From assembly GCF_001984215.1 (NCBI RefSeq), contig NZ_CP019420.1:744001-808000 (forward strand): a stretch of 64,000 nucleotides of DNA, read 5' to 3'. Shown here piece after piece: positions 41,401 through 48,769 of this stretch. The stretch is from Mycobacterium sp. MS1601. Its GTDB lineage: Bacteria > Actinomycetota > Actinomycetes > Mycobacteriales > Mycobacteriaceae. The notes beneath the pieces were generated by a model. The model did no database searches, was not told the origin of the DNA, and was given only the letters and a program-made list of their open reading frames with translations. Position 1 is the first letter of the stretch, and every line of letters starts with the position of its first letter. The translations under genes were made by a program, and so were the position numbers.

Positions 41401-41863
41401 CACCGACACCACACCGAATGCGACAGAATCCGTCGTGCCCTCGGTGACGCTCGAAACGGCGATCGGTCCTCGCCAGCTGCCACAGCGACGTCGGGTCGGG
41501 ATACTGTTGGATCAGCCACTGATGTTGTGCTGCAGCATGTTCTGACAGTTCCTCACCTACACCGTGCAGATAGCGAAGGTAACGTCGGCGTGTGGCATCG
41601 AGGTCGGTGTGGCCGCGCCTACCACCAGCCAGGCTGGCGAGCGCGGACACTGCCATCATCACCGGGAACATCAGGAACATGGGGTTGCTCGACATCGGCG
41701 AGCCCACCGCGAACACCACCGCCACCATGGCGGCGGTCACCGCCAGTGTGGACAGCGGGATGAGTCGCGCCGCTGCTCCCACCGGGGGCGCCTCCGGTAC
41801 CGGCGGCGGCGCGGCCACCGGTACGGTGGCGTGCCGCGGCGGACCCGTCATCGGTTGACTCAC
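38438..41863 (-). CDS. eccC4: ESX-4 secretion ATPase EccC4 (FtsK/SpoIIIE type)
   Basis: EccC4 is the motor of the ESX-4 system, a fused EccCa/EccCb protein of 1141 residues. Two membrane helices lie near the N-terminus (STLAVTAAMVAVVFAVG and MFLMFPVMMAVSALASLAGG). Three FtsK/SpoIIIE ATPase domains follow, with Walker A motifs GATGSGKS (about residue 398), GAPRSGKS (about 720) and GDPACGKT (about 966), and matching Walker B strands LLVIVDEFSEL, VFLIVDGWATL and VYLVIDDHDLI. The second and third have non-standard residues after the acidic pair, as usual for domains 2 and 3. The GTG start has a GGAGG site. It is divergent from eccD4. Confidence 0.95.
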   Translation of the reverse strand: MSQPMTGPPRHATVPVAAPPPVPEAPPVGAAARLIPLSTLAVTAAMVAVVFAVGSPMSSNPMFLMFPVMMAVSALASLAGGRRGHTDLDATRRRYLRYLHGVGEELSEHAAAQHQWLIQQYPDPTSLWQLARTDRRFERHRGHDGFCRIRCGVGAVVAAAQPIPPAAAELAEVDPVTAATVQRLVSTYATVPDAPVTVDLRAAPLLRLLGEISDTAAWARAMLCQLATFHTPADVAIAVVCAGDRRRDWEWLKWLPHHGHPHGVDDAGPARLTYHTVADALADDAAGRHRVILVDGVAAEFTVRADVTLLCLGGVAGAGEVVWDVGNKEVRPDVMTVSEAVACARQLAGGVPLAVHPAEPVEPLRVPLGTAESGEPVYLDIREPALGGNGPHGLCIGATGSGKSELLRTVAVGMIAQHPVDELNLILVDFKGGATFLDLRRAPHVAAVITNLADEAHLVDRMQEALQGEMHRRQQLLRSAGNLSKAADYSQLRNSRPDLPPLPTLLVIVDEFSELLSRHPDFIDVFTAIGRVGRSLGVHLLLASQRLDDGRLRGLESHLSYRICLKTLSANESRAVLGVPDAHHLPATPGAAFLKVGADDPVRLRAACVSAPSVGSRRPRVDTPRHPVVFTSAAVGRARSGIEPRQRRTVLDVTLDAVDVPGPVAHQVWLPPLTVSPRLDELPSPTALTVPIGLSDRVFEQRRVPVLVDLSGSAGNAAVVGAPRSGKSTVLTTLVTALCLNHSPAERQFYCLDFGGGALGLLSGLPHLGVVAGRHQPELVRRTVAQVAAELRRREASATRDGEVFLIVDGWATLRQEFDDLENTVLALATEGLAHGVHVILTATRWADIRAALKDQLGSRIELRLADPIDSEVDRARARQVPKDRPGAGLAPDGFPMTVAVVDDLAAVVARSAARHGGQRAPAVHTLPTRVDHAGLALPAQPVLGIGDNRMTLLGPDFDARPHLLVFGDPACGKTSVLRLLVREIHRTSPPGSAELHVLDPRRTSGKENCTGYADTAQRCADLVADLVVLLQPRMGSTWTGPVVYLVIDDHDLISRACEPLVELIPHARDIGLRLVTARRGGARTLYDPLVSAMRDTAAAVLQMSQAGDDAGRGVVLPQGRAVLTAGPDQQLVQLAWTPPR

Positions 41864-41963
41864 ACCCCACCTCCCTGTTGATGTGAGAGCGGACGCTAGG
41901 CAACGCTGGACGAGTCCGCAATTCAGCTGTGGATGACGGTCGGCGAGCGGGCACGGGTCGGCC

Positions 41964-41969
41964 TACGGT
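41964..41969 (+). promoter_or_regulatory. Candidate leaderless -10 box of eccD4
   Basis: TACGGT is followed by 7 nt and the GTG at 41977. The spacing decides between the GTG and the ATG six bases further on, and suggests that eccD4-mycP4 form a transcription unit separate from the divergent eccC4. Confidence 0.5.
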
Positions 41970-41976
41970 CCCGGTT

Positions 41977-43047
41977 GTGAACATGACTCGCGTGACGATC
42001 TACGCCGACGGGACCGAGGCGGATGTGGCGGTGCCGGCGGGCATTCCGGTGGCGGCGCTACTGCCGCACCTGCACGATCTCTTGACAGAGGCCGGCGCAG
42101 ATGTTCGCGGGGCGTGCATGACGGCCGCGAGCGGTCAACGCCTGGATCTATCGAAGAGCTTGCAGGACAACGGCATCAGCGACGGTGGCGTACTGGTCAT
42201 GGCGTCCACGCCGGTGCGGCACAGAACGCCGCCCGCGCTGGAGCCCGCCGCAGCTCCCGTCCGGTCGGCGGCGTGGCTGGCGCGACCCGAGTCGATGGCA
42301 TGCACCGGCGTCACCGTCGCCACCTCCATGGCAGTGCTGATCGGCCTGTTCGTGGTGCCGGATATCGGTCTGCCCGACGTGCTGTTGGGTTCGGCGGCCG
42401 GTGCGGTGGCGGCGTTGTTGAGCGGGCGGATGTGTGGTGACTGCACGTGGTGGTGGGGTGCGCTGGCATGCCTGACCACGGTGTGGGCGCTGTCGGCGCT
42501 GCTGGCCACCGTGGCCGCTGCGGGTGCTGCGACGGCTGCGGTGACGGCCCTGCTGCTGTCACTTGTGCTGCTGACAACGGTGTTTCGGATCGCAGTGAGT
42601 GCCTACCGCTTGTCTGAGCCCGATGGGTTAGCGCCACGACTCGCCGCCGCTCAGCGACTGATCACCGCTGTGGCGACAGGGAGTGGCACCGCAGGTGCGA
42701 TCGCGGTGGTGACGGTGACCCTGGTGTCACCGGGCTGGGCATCCGTCACCCTGGCCGCAGTGGCCGCTGCGGTGTTTGCGCTGCGGATCAGGGCACACCC
42801 CCAGGCGGTGCCCGCACTGGCACTGCTGGGTGCGTCACTGGTGTCGGCGATGTCGTCTTTGGTTGCCGTACAGGACTTCTCGCCCAGCACCACAGGGTGG
42901 TTGTGCGCCGCCGCCACCACCGTCGGTGCGTTGGGACTACGCCCGCCGAGAATCGCGATGAGCCCATGGCGAATTCGGGCCATACGGATGGTGGAGCTGT
43001 CAGTGTCGGCCGCGGTGGTTCCGGTGTGCGGATGGGTGCTGCTGTGA
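41977..43047 (+). CDS. eccD4: ESX-4 membrane channel component EccD4 (short form)
   Basis: EccD is the multi-pass membrane component of type VII secretion. The N-terminal ubiquitin-like domain (TRVTIYADGTEADVAVPAGI to about residue 90) is followed by a helical membrane region in which I count about nine hydrophobic segments, beginning TGVTVATSMAVLIGLFVV and ending VELSVSAAVVPVCGWVLL. The usual EccD has eleven, and M. tuberculosis EccD4 is about 467 residues, so this 356-residue protein is roughly 110 residues short. The frame is intact and the last helix runs to the stop, which overlaps the mycP4 ATG by one base. Confidence 0.88.
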   Translation: MNMTRVTIYADGTEADVAVPAGIPVAALLPHLHDLLTEAGADVRGACMTAASGQRLDLSKSLQDNGISDGGVLVMASTPVRHRTPPALEPAAAPVRSAAWLARPESMACTGVTVATSMAVLIGLFVVPDIGLPDVLLGSAAGAVAALLSGRMCGDCTWWWGALACLTTVWALSALLATVAAAGAATAAVTALLLSLVLLTTVFRIAVSAYRLSEPDGLAPRLAAAQRLITAVATGSGTAGAIAVVTVTLVSPGWASVTLAAVAAAVFALRIRAHPQAVPALALLGASLVSAMSSLVAVQDFSPSTTGWLCAAATTVGALGLRPPRIAMSPWRIRAIRMVELSVSAAVVPVCGWVLL

Positions 43048-44357
43048 TGGTCCGCCAGGTCGCGAGGGCGACGCTGGTCTGCCTGTTGGTGGTGATGGCA
43101 ACTCCCCTGCCACCGGCGAATGCCCTGACTCCTCCCACCGTCGACACCGCCTTGCTGCCCGCCGCAGGCACCCCGGCCCCACCGGCCCCCAGCGTTCAGA
43201 CCAACCCCTGCGCGGCGCCCGCCGTGGCCACTCGGCCCCCCGAAGCTCCTGTGTGGGCCGACGTGCACCAGCTCACCCGCGGCGAAGGCCAACGTGTCGC
43301 GGTGATCGACACCGGTGTGGCACGCCATCACCGGCTGACCCACCTCGAATCCGGCGGTGACTACGTCTCCACCGGAGATGGCACCCAGGATTGTGACGGG
43401 CACGGCACCATGGTCGCGGGCATCATCGCAGCCGCACCGGATACCGACGGCTTCATCGGGATCGCACCCGCAGCAACAATTCTGGCGATCCGGCAGTCCA
43501 GCACGATGTTCGCTCCGGCCGCCGACCCGTCGGCCGGAGGGCTCGGCGATGTCGGCACCCTGGCGAAGGCGGTCAGGACCGCGGCGGACATGGGTGCGGG
43601 AGTCATCAACATCTCATCGATCGCCTGCGCACCGGGGCCACTCGATGACGGGCCGTTGGGCGCAGCGCTCGCGTACGCGGTGGACGTCAAGGACGCCGTG
43701 GTGGTGGCCGCTGCGGGAAACGTCGGCGGGGCCGGACGCTGCCCCCACCAAGCCGAGTCCAGTGACTTGACCTGGGACACCGCAACAGTCGCTGCCAGTC
43801 CTGGCTGGTACGACGGTTACGTCCTGACGGTCGGATCCGTCGGCCCCGACGGTGCACCCTCGGATTTCACTCTGCCGGGGCCCTGGGTGGACGTCGCCGC
43901 TCCCGGCGAGCAGGTGGTGTCGCTGCATCCGTCGGGCACCGGGCTCGTCGATACGCAGCAGACCTTCGGCCGCGTCATACCGGTTGCCGGCACCAGCTAC
44001 GCGGCGCCCGTGGTCAGCGGCGTGGTGGCATTGGTGCGCTCACGATTCCCGGAACTGACTGCACGCCAAGTGATGCGGCGTGTCGAGGAGACAGCCCGCC
44101 CGGTCGGCGACGACTGGAACCCGGTCACCGGACACGGAGTCGTGGATCCCGTCGCGGCGCTGAGCGCGGAGTCCGCGCCCGCTGCCCCGCAGACCGCCCC
44201 GCCACCGCCGACGGCCGACACCGCACCGCAGAGCCCCGACCGTGCCGCACGGACGGCGACGACGGGGGCGATCGGTTGCCTGGCGGTGCTGATGGCGCTG
44301 GGTCTCGTCGCGCGGTTACGGCGACGTGATGGTGTCGTGGGCGAGCAGAGCCGCTGA
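43047..44357 (+). CDS. mycP4: Mycosin MycP4, membrane-anchored subtilisin-like protease
   Basis: MycP4 is the subtilase that caps the ESX-4 complex. The 436-residue protein has a signal peptide (ATLVCLLVVMATPLPPANA), a proline-rich linker, the subtilase domain with catalytic D88 (AVIDTGV), H119 (DCDGHGTMVAG) and S317 (GTSYAAPVVSG), a Pro/Ala-rich linker and a C-terminal membrane anchor (TGAIGCLAVLMALGLVARL) with a basic stop-transfer. The ATG at 43047 overlaps the eccD4 stop by one base. Its 3' end overlaps convergent eccB4 by 42 nt. Confidence 0.95.
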   Translation: MVRQVARATLVCLLVVMATPLPPANALTPPTVDTALLPAAGTPAPPAPSVQTNPCAAPAVATRPPEAPVWADVHQLTRGEGQRVAVIDTGVARHHRLTHLESGGDYVSTGDGTQDCDGHGTMVAGIIAAAPDTDGFIGIAPAATILAIRQSSTMFAPAADPSAGGLGDVGTLAKAVRTAADMGAGVINISSIACAPGPLDDGPLGAALAYAVDVKDAVVVAAAGNVGGAGRCPHQAESSDLTWDTATVAASPGWYDGYVLTVGSVGPDGAPSDFTLPGPWVDVAAPGEQVVSLHPSGTGLVDTQQTFGRVIPVAGTSYAAPVVSGVVALVRSRFPELTARQVMRRVEETARPVGDDWNPVTGHGVVDPVAALSAESAPAAPQTAPPPPTADTAPQSPDRAARTATTGAIGCLAVLMALGLVARLRRRDGVVGEQSR

Positions 44358-45632
44358 CCGACTGAGCACGGGCCCACGCGCAAGCGCGTCCAGCACCGCA
44401 GCTGGGGCGAGCACCGGTTCCGGCAGGCCGAGAACACGTGCGGTGTCGGCATCGTCCACCCGGAACCGCACCCCGAGTTCGGTGACCAACCATCCGGCGG
44501 TGTCCCCGGAATGTGTACGGACATAGGCGTACCGACCCGCCGGAAGATTCATCTGGTCGAGGTGCGGCCCGTCGCCGTCGGCACCGGCGAGCCGGACGGG
44601 GAACCCTTCGAGCGGTACCGGGCCGCAGCGGACGTCAGCGGCACCGCGGTACCACGTTGCGCAGACGCCGGTGTCTGCGCCTCGAACTCTCAGCACCTGC
44701 CGGGGGAAATGACCGATCCGGAGCACACCGACATCGGGAAGTCCGACGAGAGCGGCAGGCGCCACCATCGTGACTGCCGCACTCGGGCTCGTGTGCCGGA
44801 TGATGTCGGCCGCGACAGGGCTCAGCGGTTGCACTCCTGCGGCCAGCACCACGAAGAACTCATCCTGTGTTGCGTTCCGGACGCCGATCACGTCACCGAT
44901 CCTGAACCCCGGCAGTGCCGAGGGCCCGTGGGCGCCGATATCGGGTATGCGCGGCGTGGCGACCGGTGCCACCTCGGGAAGCAGGCTCAGTAGCGTCGCC
45001 GACACCCGCGCGGGTTGAACACTGTCGAGATGCAGCGCCTGCACCACAGCGCGGTCAGTGAGGTCGACGCGAGCCCGTTGTCCGTCATAGAGCAGATACA
45101 CCTGACCGGACGGAGCCATCGCCAACACCGCATCCACGGGGCCGGTCAGCGGAGCTCCGCCGATCACGGTGGTCGACCCGTCATCACACACCGTCCAGGC
45201 GGGCTCGGTGTCCAGTGGTGCGCCGATGACCGGCGGTGCACCCGGAATCCCGAGTAGAGCACCTCGTTTGACCTCACTGAGTGCATCCGCAGACACCACC
45301 ACCGGGTTGTCAACGGTTCCGGTGATCAGCCGGGCGGAGGTCAGATTCAGCACCGGATGCACGACGTCCTCGACGCGCACGTACAGCGCCCCCGTGCCAT
45401 CGGCCAGCAGGATCCGTGCCTCACCCAGATCCTCAGCGGGTCGCCATGCTGTGAAGGCCGCGCAGAGACCGACCGCGGCTGCGGTGACGACTGCTCCGAT
45501 GAGCAGCGAAAGAGTCTGCGCACGTGGAGATTCGTCGTCGGTGTGGATATCGCCGCCGCCCAGCGCGCACTCCATCCGCAGTGCCAGGAATTTCCGACCG
45601 CTGAGCATCAGGCGTTTCGAGGTGAGAGCCAT
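44316..45632 (-). CDS. eccB4: ESX-4 component EccB4
   Basis: EccB is the single-pass, mainly extracytoplasmic core component of type VII secretion. The 438-residue protein has a short cytoplasmic start (MALTSKRLMLSGRKFLALRM), one membrane helix (LSLLIGAVVTAAAVGLCAAF) and a large repeat-domain region containing ARILLADGTGALYVRVEDVVHP, VIGVRNATQDEFFVVLAAGV and the cysteine pair VCATWYRGAADVRCG. The ATG is 6 nt downstream of TAGCGT, so it can be transcribed on its own. It also follows the polyprenyl synthase gene by 50 nt on the same strand and may receive read-through from it. Confidence 0.94.
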   Translation of the reverse strand: MALTSKRLMLSGRKFLALRMECALGGGDIHTDDESPRAQTLSLLIGAVVTAAAVGLCAAFTAWRPAEDLGEARILLADGTGALYVRVEDVVHPVLNLTSARLITGTVDNPVVVSADALSEVKRGALLGIPGAPPVIGAPLDTEPAWTVCDDGSTTVIGGAPLTGPVDAVLAMAPSGQVYLLYDGQRARVDLTDRAVVQALHLDSVQPARVSATLLSLLPEVAPVATPRIPDIGAHGPSALPGFRIGDVIGVRNATQDEFFVVLAAGVQPLSPVAADIIRHTSPSAAVTMVAPAALVGLPDVGVLRIGHFPRQVLRVRGADTGVCATWYRGAADVRCGPVPLEGFPVRLAGADGDGPHLDQMNLPAGRYAYVRTHSGDTAGWLVTELGVRFRVDDADTARVLGLPEPVLAPAAVLDALARGPVLSRSAALLAHDTITSP

Positions 45633-45638
45633 CGCTTC

Positions 45639-45644
45639 ACGCTA
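45639..45644 (-). promoter_or_regulatory. Candidate leaderless -10 box of eccB4
   Basis: TAGCGT on the minus strand lies 6 nt before the eccB4 ATG, inside the 50-nt gap after the polyprenyl synthase stop. It gives eccB4 a possible promoter of its own. Confidence 0.5.
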
Positions 45645-45682
45645 CGAAGCCTGCGATGTCAGGGGCGACGGCTGTCCACAGG

Positions 45683-46735
45683 TCAGCGCCAGCGGGCCCA
45701 GACGTAGGGTACGAGCGAGCGCAGGAAGTCGAGGTCCGGTCCTGGTTGCGCGTCGGCGAAGGCGATCTCGAAGAGATCCTCTGCGACAAGCAGGATGCCC
45801 TCGGCATATTCACGGGTGAACGTGATGCTGCCGTAGGTGTCCATCAATTCACGAATGGTGGTGACGATCTCCGGCCCACGTTCGGTGCGGCGCAGGCGCA
45901 GGTACTGCCCCACCAGGTCGCGGTCGGCTCCTGTGGCGTTGGCCATCAGATGCACCAGTGACAGGGTGCGTTTGCCCTCATAGAGATCACCCAGGATCTC
46001 CTTGCCGTACGTGTGCTCATCGCCGATCAGGTTCAGCAGATCGTCGCGGATCTGGAATGCCGCTCCGAAGTGAAACCCGAAGCGCACCAACGGTCCCAGG
46101 TCGACGGTACCGCCGGAACCGACCATGGCCCCGACCCGCAGCGGGTGAATTGTCGTGTACCAGCAGGTCTTGTGCATGATGAGTTCGAGGTAGTCCTCGG
46201 GGGTGAGGCTGTCGACGTGATCGCGCTGCCAGCCGATCTCGGTGGCCTGCCCCTCCAGGGTGCGCAGCGCCATCGTGTCGAACTCGGACATCACCAGGTC
46301 GGCGAGGTCGCGGTCGAGGCGTCGCACCGCCCGGCGCAACACCTGGCTGGCGACGATGGCCACACCGTCACCGGCGTTCAGCGCTGCGGCCAACCCGTGC
46401 TCGGCAGCCAGTGTTGGTCTGCCACGGCGCATTTCGCTGCCATCGGCAATGTCGTCATGCACCAGGAATGCGTTGTGCAGCAGTTCGATGGCCACCGCCA
46501 TTCCCAGGATATCCTCGGCTTTCGCGCCGAACGCCAGACCCGCCGACAGGCACAGGGCGGGCCGCAACGCCTTTCCGGGCCGGGCCGGGTACTCCCGCAT
46601 GGGCCGGTACAGCCACTGGTGGGGTTCGCCGTCGGGGATGGCATCGAGCATCGACCGGCGAACAACCTTGCCCACTTGGCGAAGACGGTCTTCGACCTCG
46701 ACGATGAGGGCACTCCGGTCAGCGGTACCGGTCAT
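45683..46735 (-). CDS. Polyprenyl (geranylgeranyl-type) diphosphate synthase
   Basis: This trans-isoprenyl diphosphate synthase has 350 residues. The allylic-substrate motif is DDIAD (residues 94-98, in LVHDDIADGSEMRRGRP). The second aspartate motif reads DDLLN (231-235), with Asn in place of the final Asp. GKALRPALCL is the N-terminal substrate-binding lysine/arginine segment. The product length cannot be read from the sequence, but the residues before the first motif (HNAFLVHDD) are bulky and fit a short to medium chain. The ATG overlaps the preceding gene's stop by 4 nt; a longer open frame upstream lies inside that gene. Confidence 0.9.
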   Translation of the reverse strand: MTGTADRSALIVEVEDRLRQVGKVVRRSMLDAIPDGEPHQWLYRPMREYPARPGKALRPALCLSAGLAFGAKAEDILGMAVAIELLHNAFLVHDDIADGSEMRRGRPTLAAEHGLAAALNAGDGVAIVASQVLRRAVRRLDRDLADLVMSEFDTMALRTLEGQATEIGWQRDHVDSLTPEDYLELIMHKTCWYTTIHPLRVGAMVGSGGTVDLGPLVRFGFHFGAAFQIRDDLLNLIGDEHTYGKEILGDLYEGKRTLSLVHLMANATGADRDLVGQYLRLRRTERGPEIVTTIRELMDTYGSITFTREYAEGILLVAEDLFEIAFADAQPGPDLDFLRSLVPYVWARWR

Positions 46736-47409
46736 GTCGCCGACGAACCGATGACCAACTCGATCGGCAGCCACACGTCGGGGTGGCCGTCGGCCAGAAG
46801 TGTGCCGTGATACCTCCCTGCCGACACCGCGTCGGGCAGGTCGACCTCGACGATGATCCCGCGGCTGCACCGCCCCGGCATGGGCACCGCGTCGGGTTCG
46901 AATCGCACTGCGGCAGCCTCGATCACCGCGCCGTCATGGGACAGCAGATCACCACAGCGCATCCGAACTTTGCCGAGGTCGGTCGACCCGGTGTTGTGCA
47001 ACCACACCTCGGCCGTGGCGGTCGCCGAGTCTGCGGAGGATTCCAGCACCACCCGACCGGTGGCCGCCGCACCTACGAGGTCGAATCCGGCAACTCTCTC
47101 CGGCTGCGACACCGCGTCCCTGAGGCTCTGCGCAAGTTGACCGATCATCTGCTGCCCCAGCTCCATCACCCGGTCCACCTCGGGCGTGACAGAGGGACGC
47201 TCGCCGGCCTGCCCCGATTGCTGCGGATCCTCGGCACCGCTCGGTGGACGTTTCGCTGAGCGAATCAGACGGTCCACCACGTCAGTGGCGGCACGGAATC
47301 CGCGTGCCTGGATCTCGCCGATGGCACGCATGTTGTTGTCCGGATCGAACACCGATGCCCACGGCACGTCGGCAATGCTGCCGTCGTCGTAGACCCCCCC
47401 ATTGACCAC
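46732..47409 (-). CDS. Unknown protein: helical segment plus C-terminal beta-sandwich-like domain
   Basis: I do not recognise this 225-residue protein. The N-terminal half has amphipathic helices (IGEIQARGFRAATDVVDRLI and VDRVMELGQQMIGQLAQSLR) separated by a polar, disordered linker. The C-terminal part (about residues 115-225) looks like an immunoglobulin-type beta sandwich: TATAEVWLHNTGSTDLGKVR, then VRFEPDAVPMPG, then SAGRYHGTLLADGHPDVWLP. A similar SG-Y-GT turn ends the protein at 48770-49498. The GTG start has a GGAGG site. It is translationally coupled to the polyprenyl synthase and shares a divergent promoter region with the four-gene operon on the right. Confidence 0.72.
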   Translation of the reverse strand: MVNGGVYDDGSIADVPWASVFDPDNNMRAIGEIQARGFRAATDVVDRLIRSAKRPPSGAEDPQQSGQAGERPSVTPEVDRVMELGQQMIGQLAQSLRDAVSQPERVAGFDLVGAAATGRVVLESSADSATATAEVWLHNTGSTDLGKVRMRCGDLLSHDGAVIEAAAVRFEPDAVPMPGRCSRGIIVEVDLPDAVSAGRYHGTLLADGHPDVWLPIELVIGSSAT

Positions 47410-47426
47410 CGTTTTCCTCCGAGAAA

Positions 47427-47460
47427 TTGACCCTGCGCTATTGGCGGCTATGGGTATGCT
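47427..47460 (+). promoter_or_regulatory. Candidate promoter of the rightward isoprenoid-linked operon
   Basis: TTGACC (47427-47432) and TATGCT (47455-47460) lie in the 81-bp divergent gap. The spacing of 22 nt is longer than ideal; TATGGG at 47449-47454 with a 16-nt spacer is the alternative -10. The leader to the ATG at 47491 would be about 25 nt and contains a GGGAGG ribosome site. Confidence 0.35.
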
Positions 47461-47490
47461 AAAGCTGCCAACTGCGGGAGGCGGGGGAAA

Positions 47491-48768
47491 ATGTCAAAAC
47501 TTCACTCTGCGATGGTCGTTTACGGCAAGGTTGACGACGCCGTTGCCAAGACACGCGACAAGGCAGTCATCGAGCGCCTACCCGACGAATTCAAGCAATC
47601 GAGGGCTTTCGCCGACCGCGGCTGGTACACACAGGTCGAGCAGGTGGCACAGGCCAACAACGGCGCGAGCTTCAAACAACTCGACGATGCGCTCGCCGAC
47701 CTCACCTCAGTGGGGCTGGCGAATGCGACCACACCCGACGACGACAACCTCACCGCCTACGACCTCCGCCGGTTGTATTACTTCACAGGCATTTTGGAGA
47801 CGCTGAAGTCCGCGAACCTGATCCAGTTCGACAGTGTCAAGCTGGAGGCGGTGAAGGCGGCGATCAGAGCGACGGGTTCACCGGACTTCGACAAGCCTCC
47901 GAGCATTTCCAAGACTTCGGTGCGCGAGGTGAACGGGGAGTACGCGACCGTTCTGCTGACCAGTTCCTACAGTGCTTCGATCAGCGTCGAACAGCTCAAA
48001 CGTGTGCTGTATCCGGTCAATTGGCCCAAGGTGTCGTCGTTCTTCATCGAGATGACGTCGATACCGACACTGACTCACGACAGCCACGGGTGGCTGCAGC
48101 TGGTGGAGGTCATCGGAACGGGTGCCAACGCCGGATTCCAGTTGCGCACACCCTTGAAGTTCTGGATGGGTGAGCACAACGGCACCGCGTTCGTGAACTA
48201 CGACATGGTGGAGACGCCGGCCGCGTTCATCGACAGCGACCGGCTGGTGGTCGTCGACAACGGCTACATCGTGGCGGTGCCGGACAACCCTTCCGACCCC
48301 AGCGCCCCCGGGGTGCGCCTGCACACCAGCAAGGAACTACTGATCCGAGGGATGAGCCCCACGGCTGCCGCCAATCTCGCCGACCGGCTCGGGTGGGCGG
48401 ATGCGGGCGAGAACATGTTCTTCGAAGCCGCGGGCCGCGCCGACCTCGCCGCGTGGAAACCGTCGTCAATGGCCGACCGGCAGGCCCCGCCTGCTGTCGA
48501 CACCACAGAACCGCTGTGGACCCTGCCGCCGGGCAACCGCAAGCAGATCATCGACACCGCCCAGAAGACCGCAGGTGAGCTTCTGGACAACGCGGCGAAG
48601 GCGTTCGGCACGTTCGCCGACCGGTGGCAGGACGGCATCACGCCGGAGGACATCATCGCGATCAGCACCGACCTGGGGAACGGACTGACGGAGACCTACG
48701 AGTCGATGTTCAACACGGCCGTCGACGCGGTGCGCCCCGCTGCAGTGCGGACCAAGGGAGGGCAGTGA
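47491..48768 (+). CDS. Unknown protein with a possible START/SRPBCC-like central domain
   Basis: I cannot assign this 425-residue protein to a named family. There is no signal peptide or membrane helix. Residues 1-130 look alpha-helical (DDAVAKTRDKAVIERLPDEF, YDLRRLYYFTGILETLKSA). Residues about 145-300 alternate strands and a long helix in an order suggesting a START/SRPBCC lipid-binding fold: YATVLLTSSYSASISVEQLK, HGWLQLVEVIGTGANAGFQL, DSDRLVVVDNGYIVAVP, GVRLHTSKELLIRGMSP. The last 70 residues are helical (KTAGELLDNAAKAFGTFADR). The assignment is a reading by eye. It is the first gene of the operon and starts with a good ribosome site. Confidence 0.72.
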   Translation: MSKLHSAMVVYGKVDDAVAKTRDKAVIERLPDEFKQSRAFADRGWYTQVEQVAQANNGASFKQLDDALADLTSVGLANATTPDDDNLTAYDLRRLYYFTGILETLKSANLIQFDSVKLEAVKAAIRATGSPDFDKPPSISKTSVREVNGEYATVLLTSSYSASISVEQLKRVLYPVNWPKVSSFFIEMTSIPTLTHDSHGWLQLVEVIGTGANAGFQLRTPLKFWMGEHNGTAFVNYDMVETPAAFIDSDRLVVVDNGYIVAVPDNPSDPSAPGVRLHTSKELLIRGMSPTAAANLADRLGWADAGENMFFEAAGRADLAAWKPSSMADRQAPPAVDTTEPLWTLPPGNRKQIIDTAQKTAGELLDNAAKAFGTFADRWQDGITPEDIIAISTDLGNGLTETYESMFNTAVDAVRPAAVRTKGGQ

Positions 48769-48769
48769 G

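Noticed and set aside
47491..48768. Phage tail or contractile-injection structural protein
   Set aside because: The operon lacks any sheath, tube, baseplate or phage-like neighbour, and the sequence shows no recognisable sheath motif.
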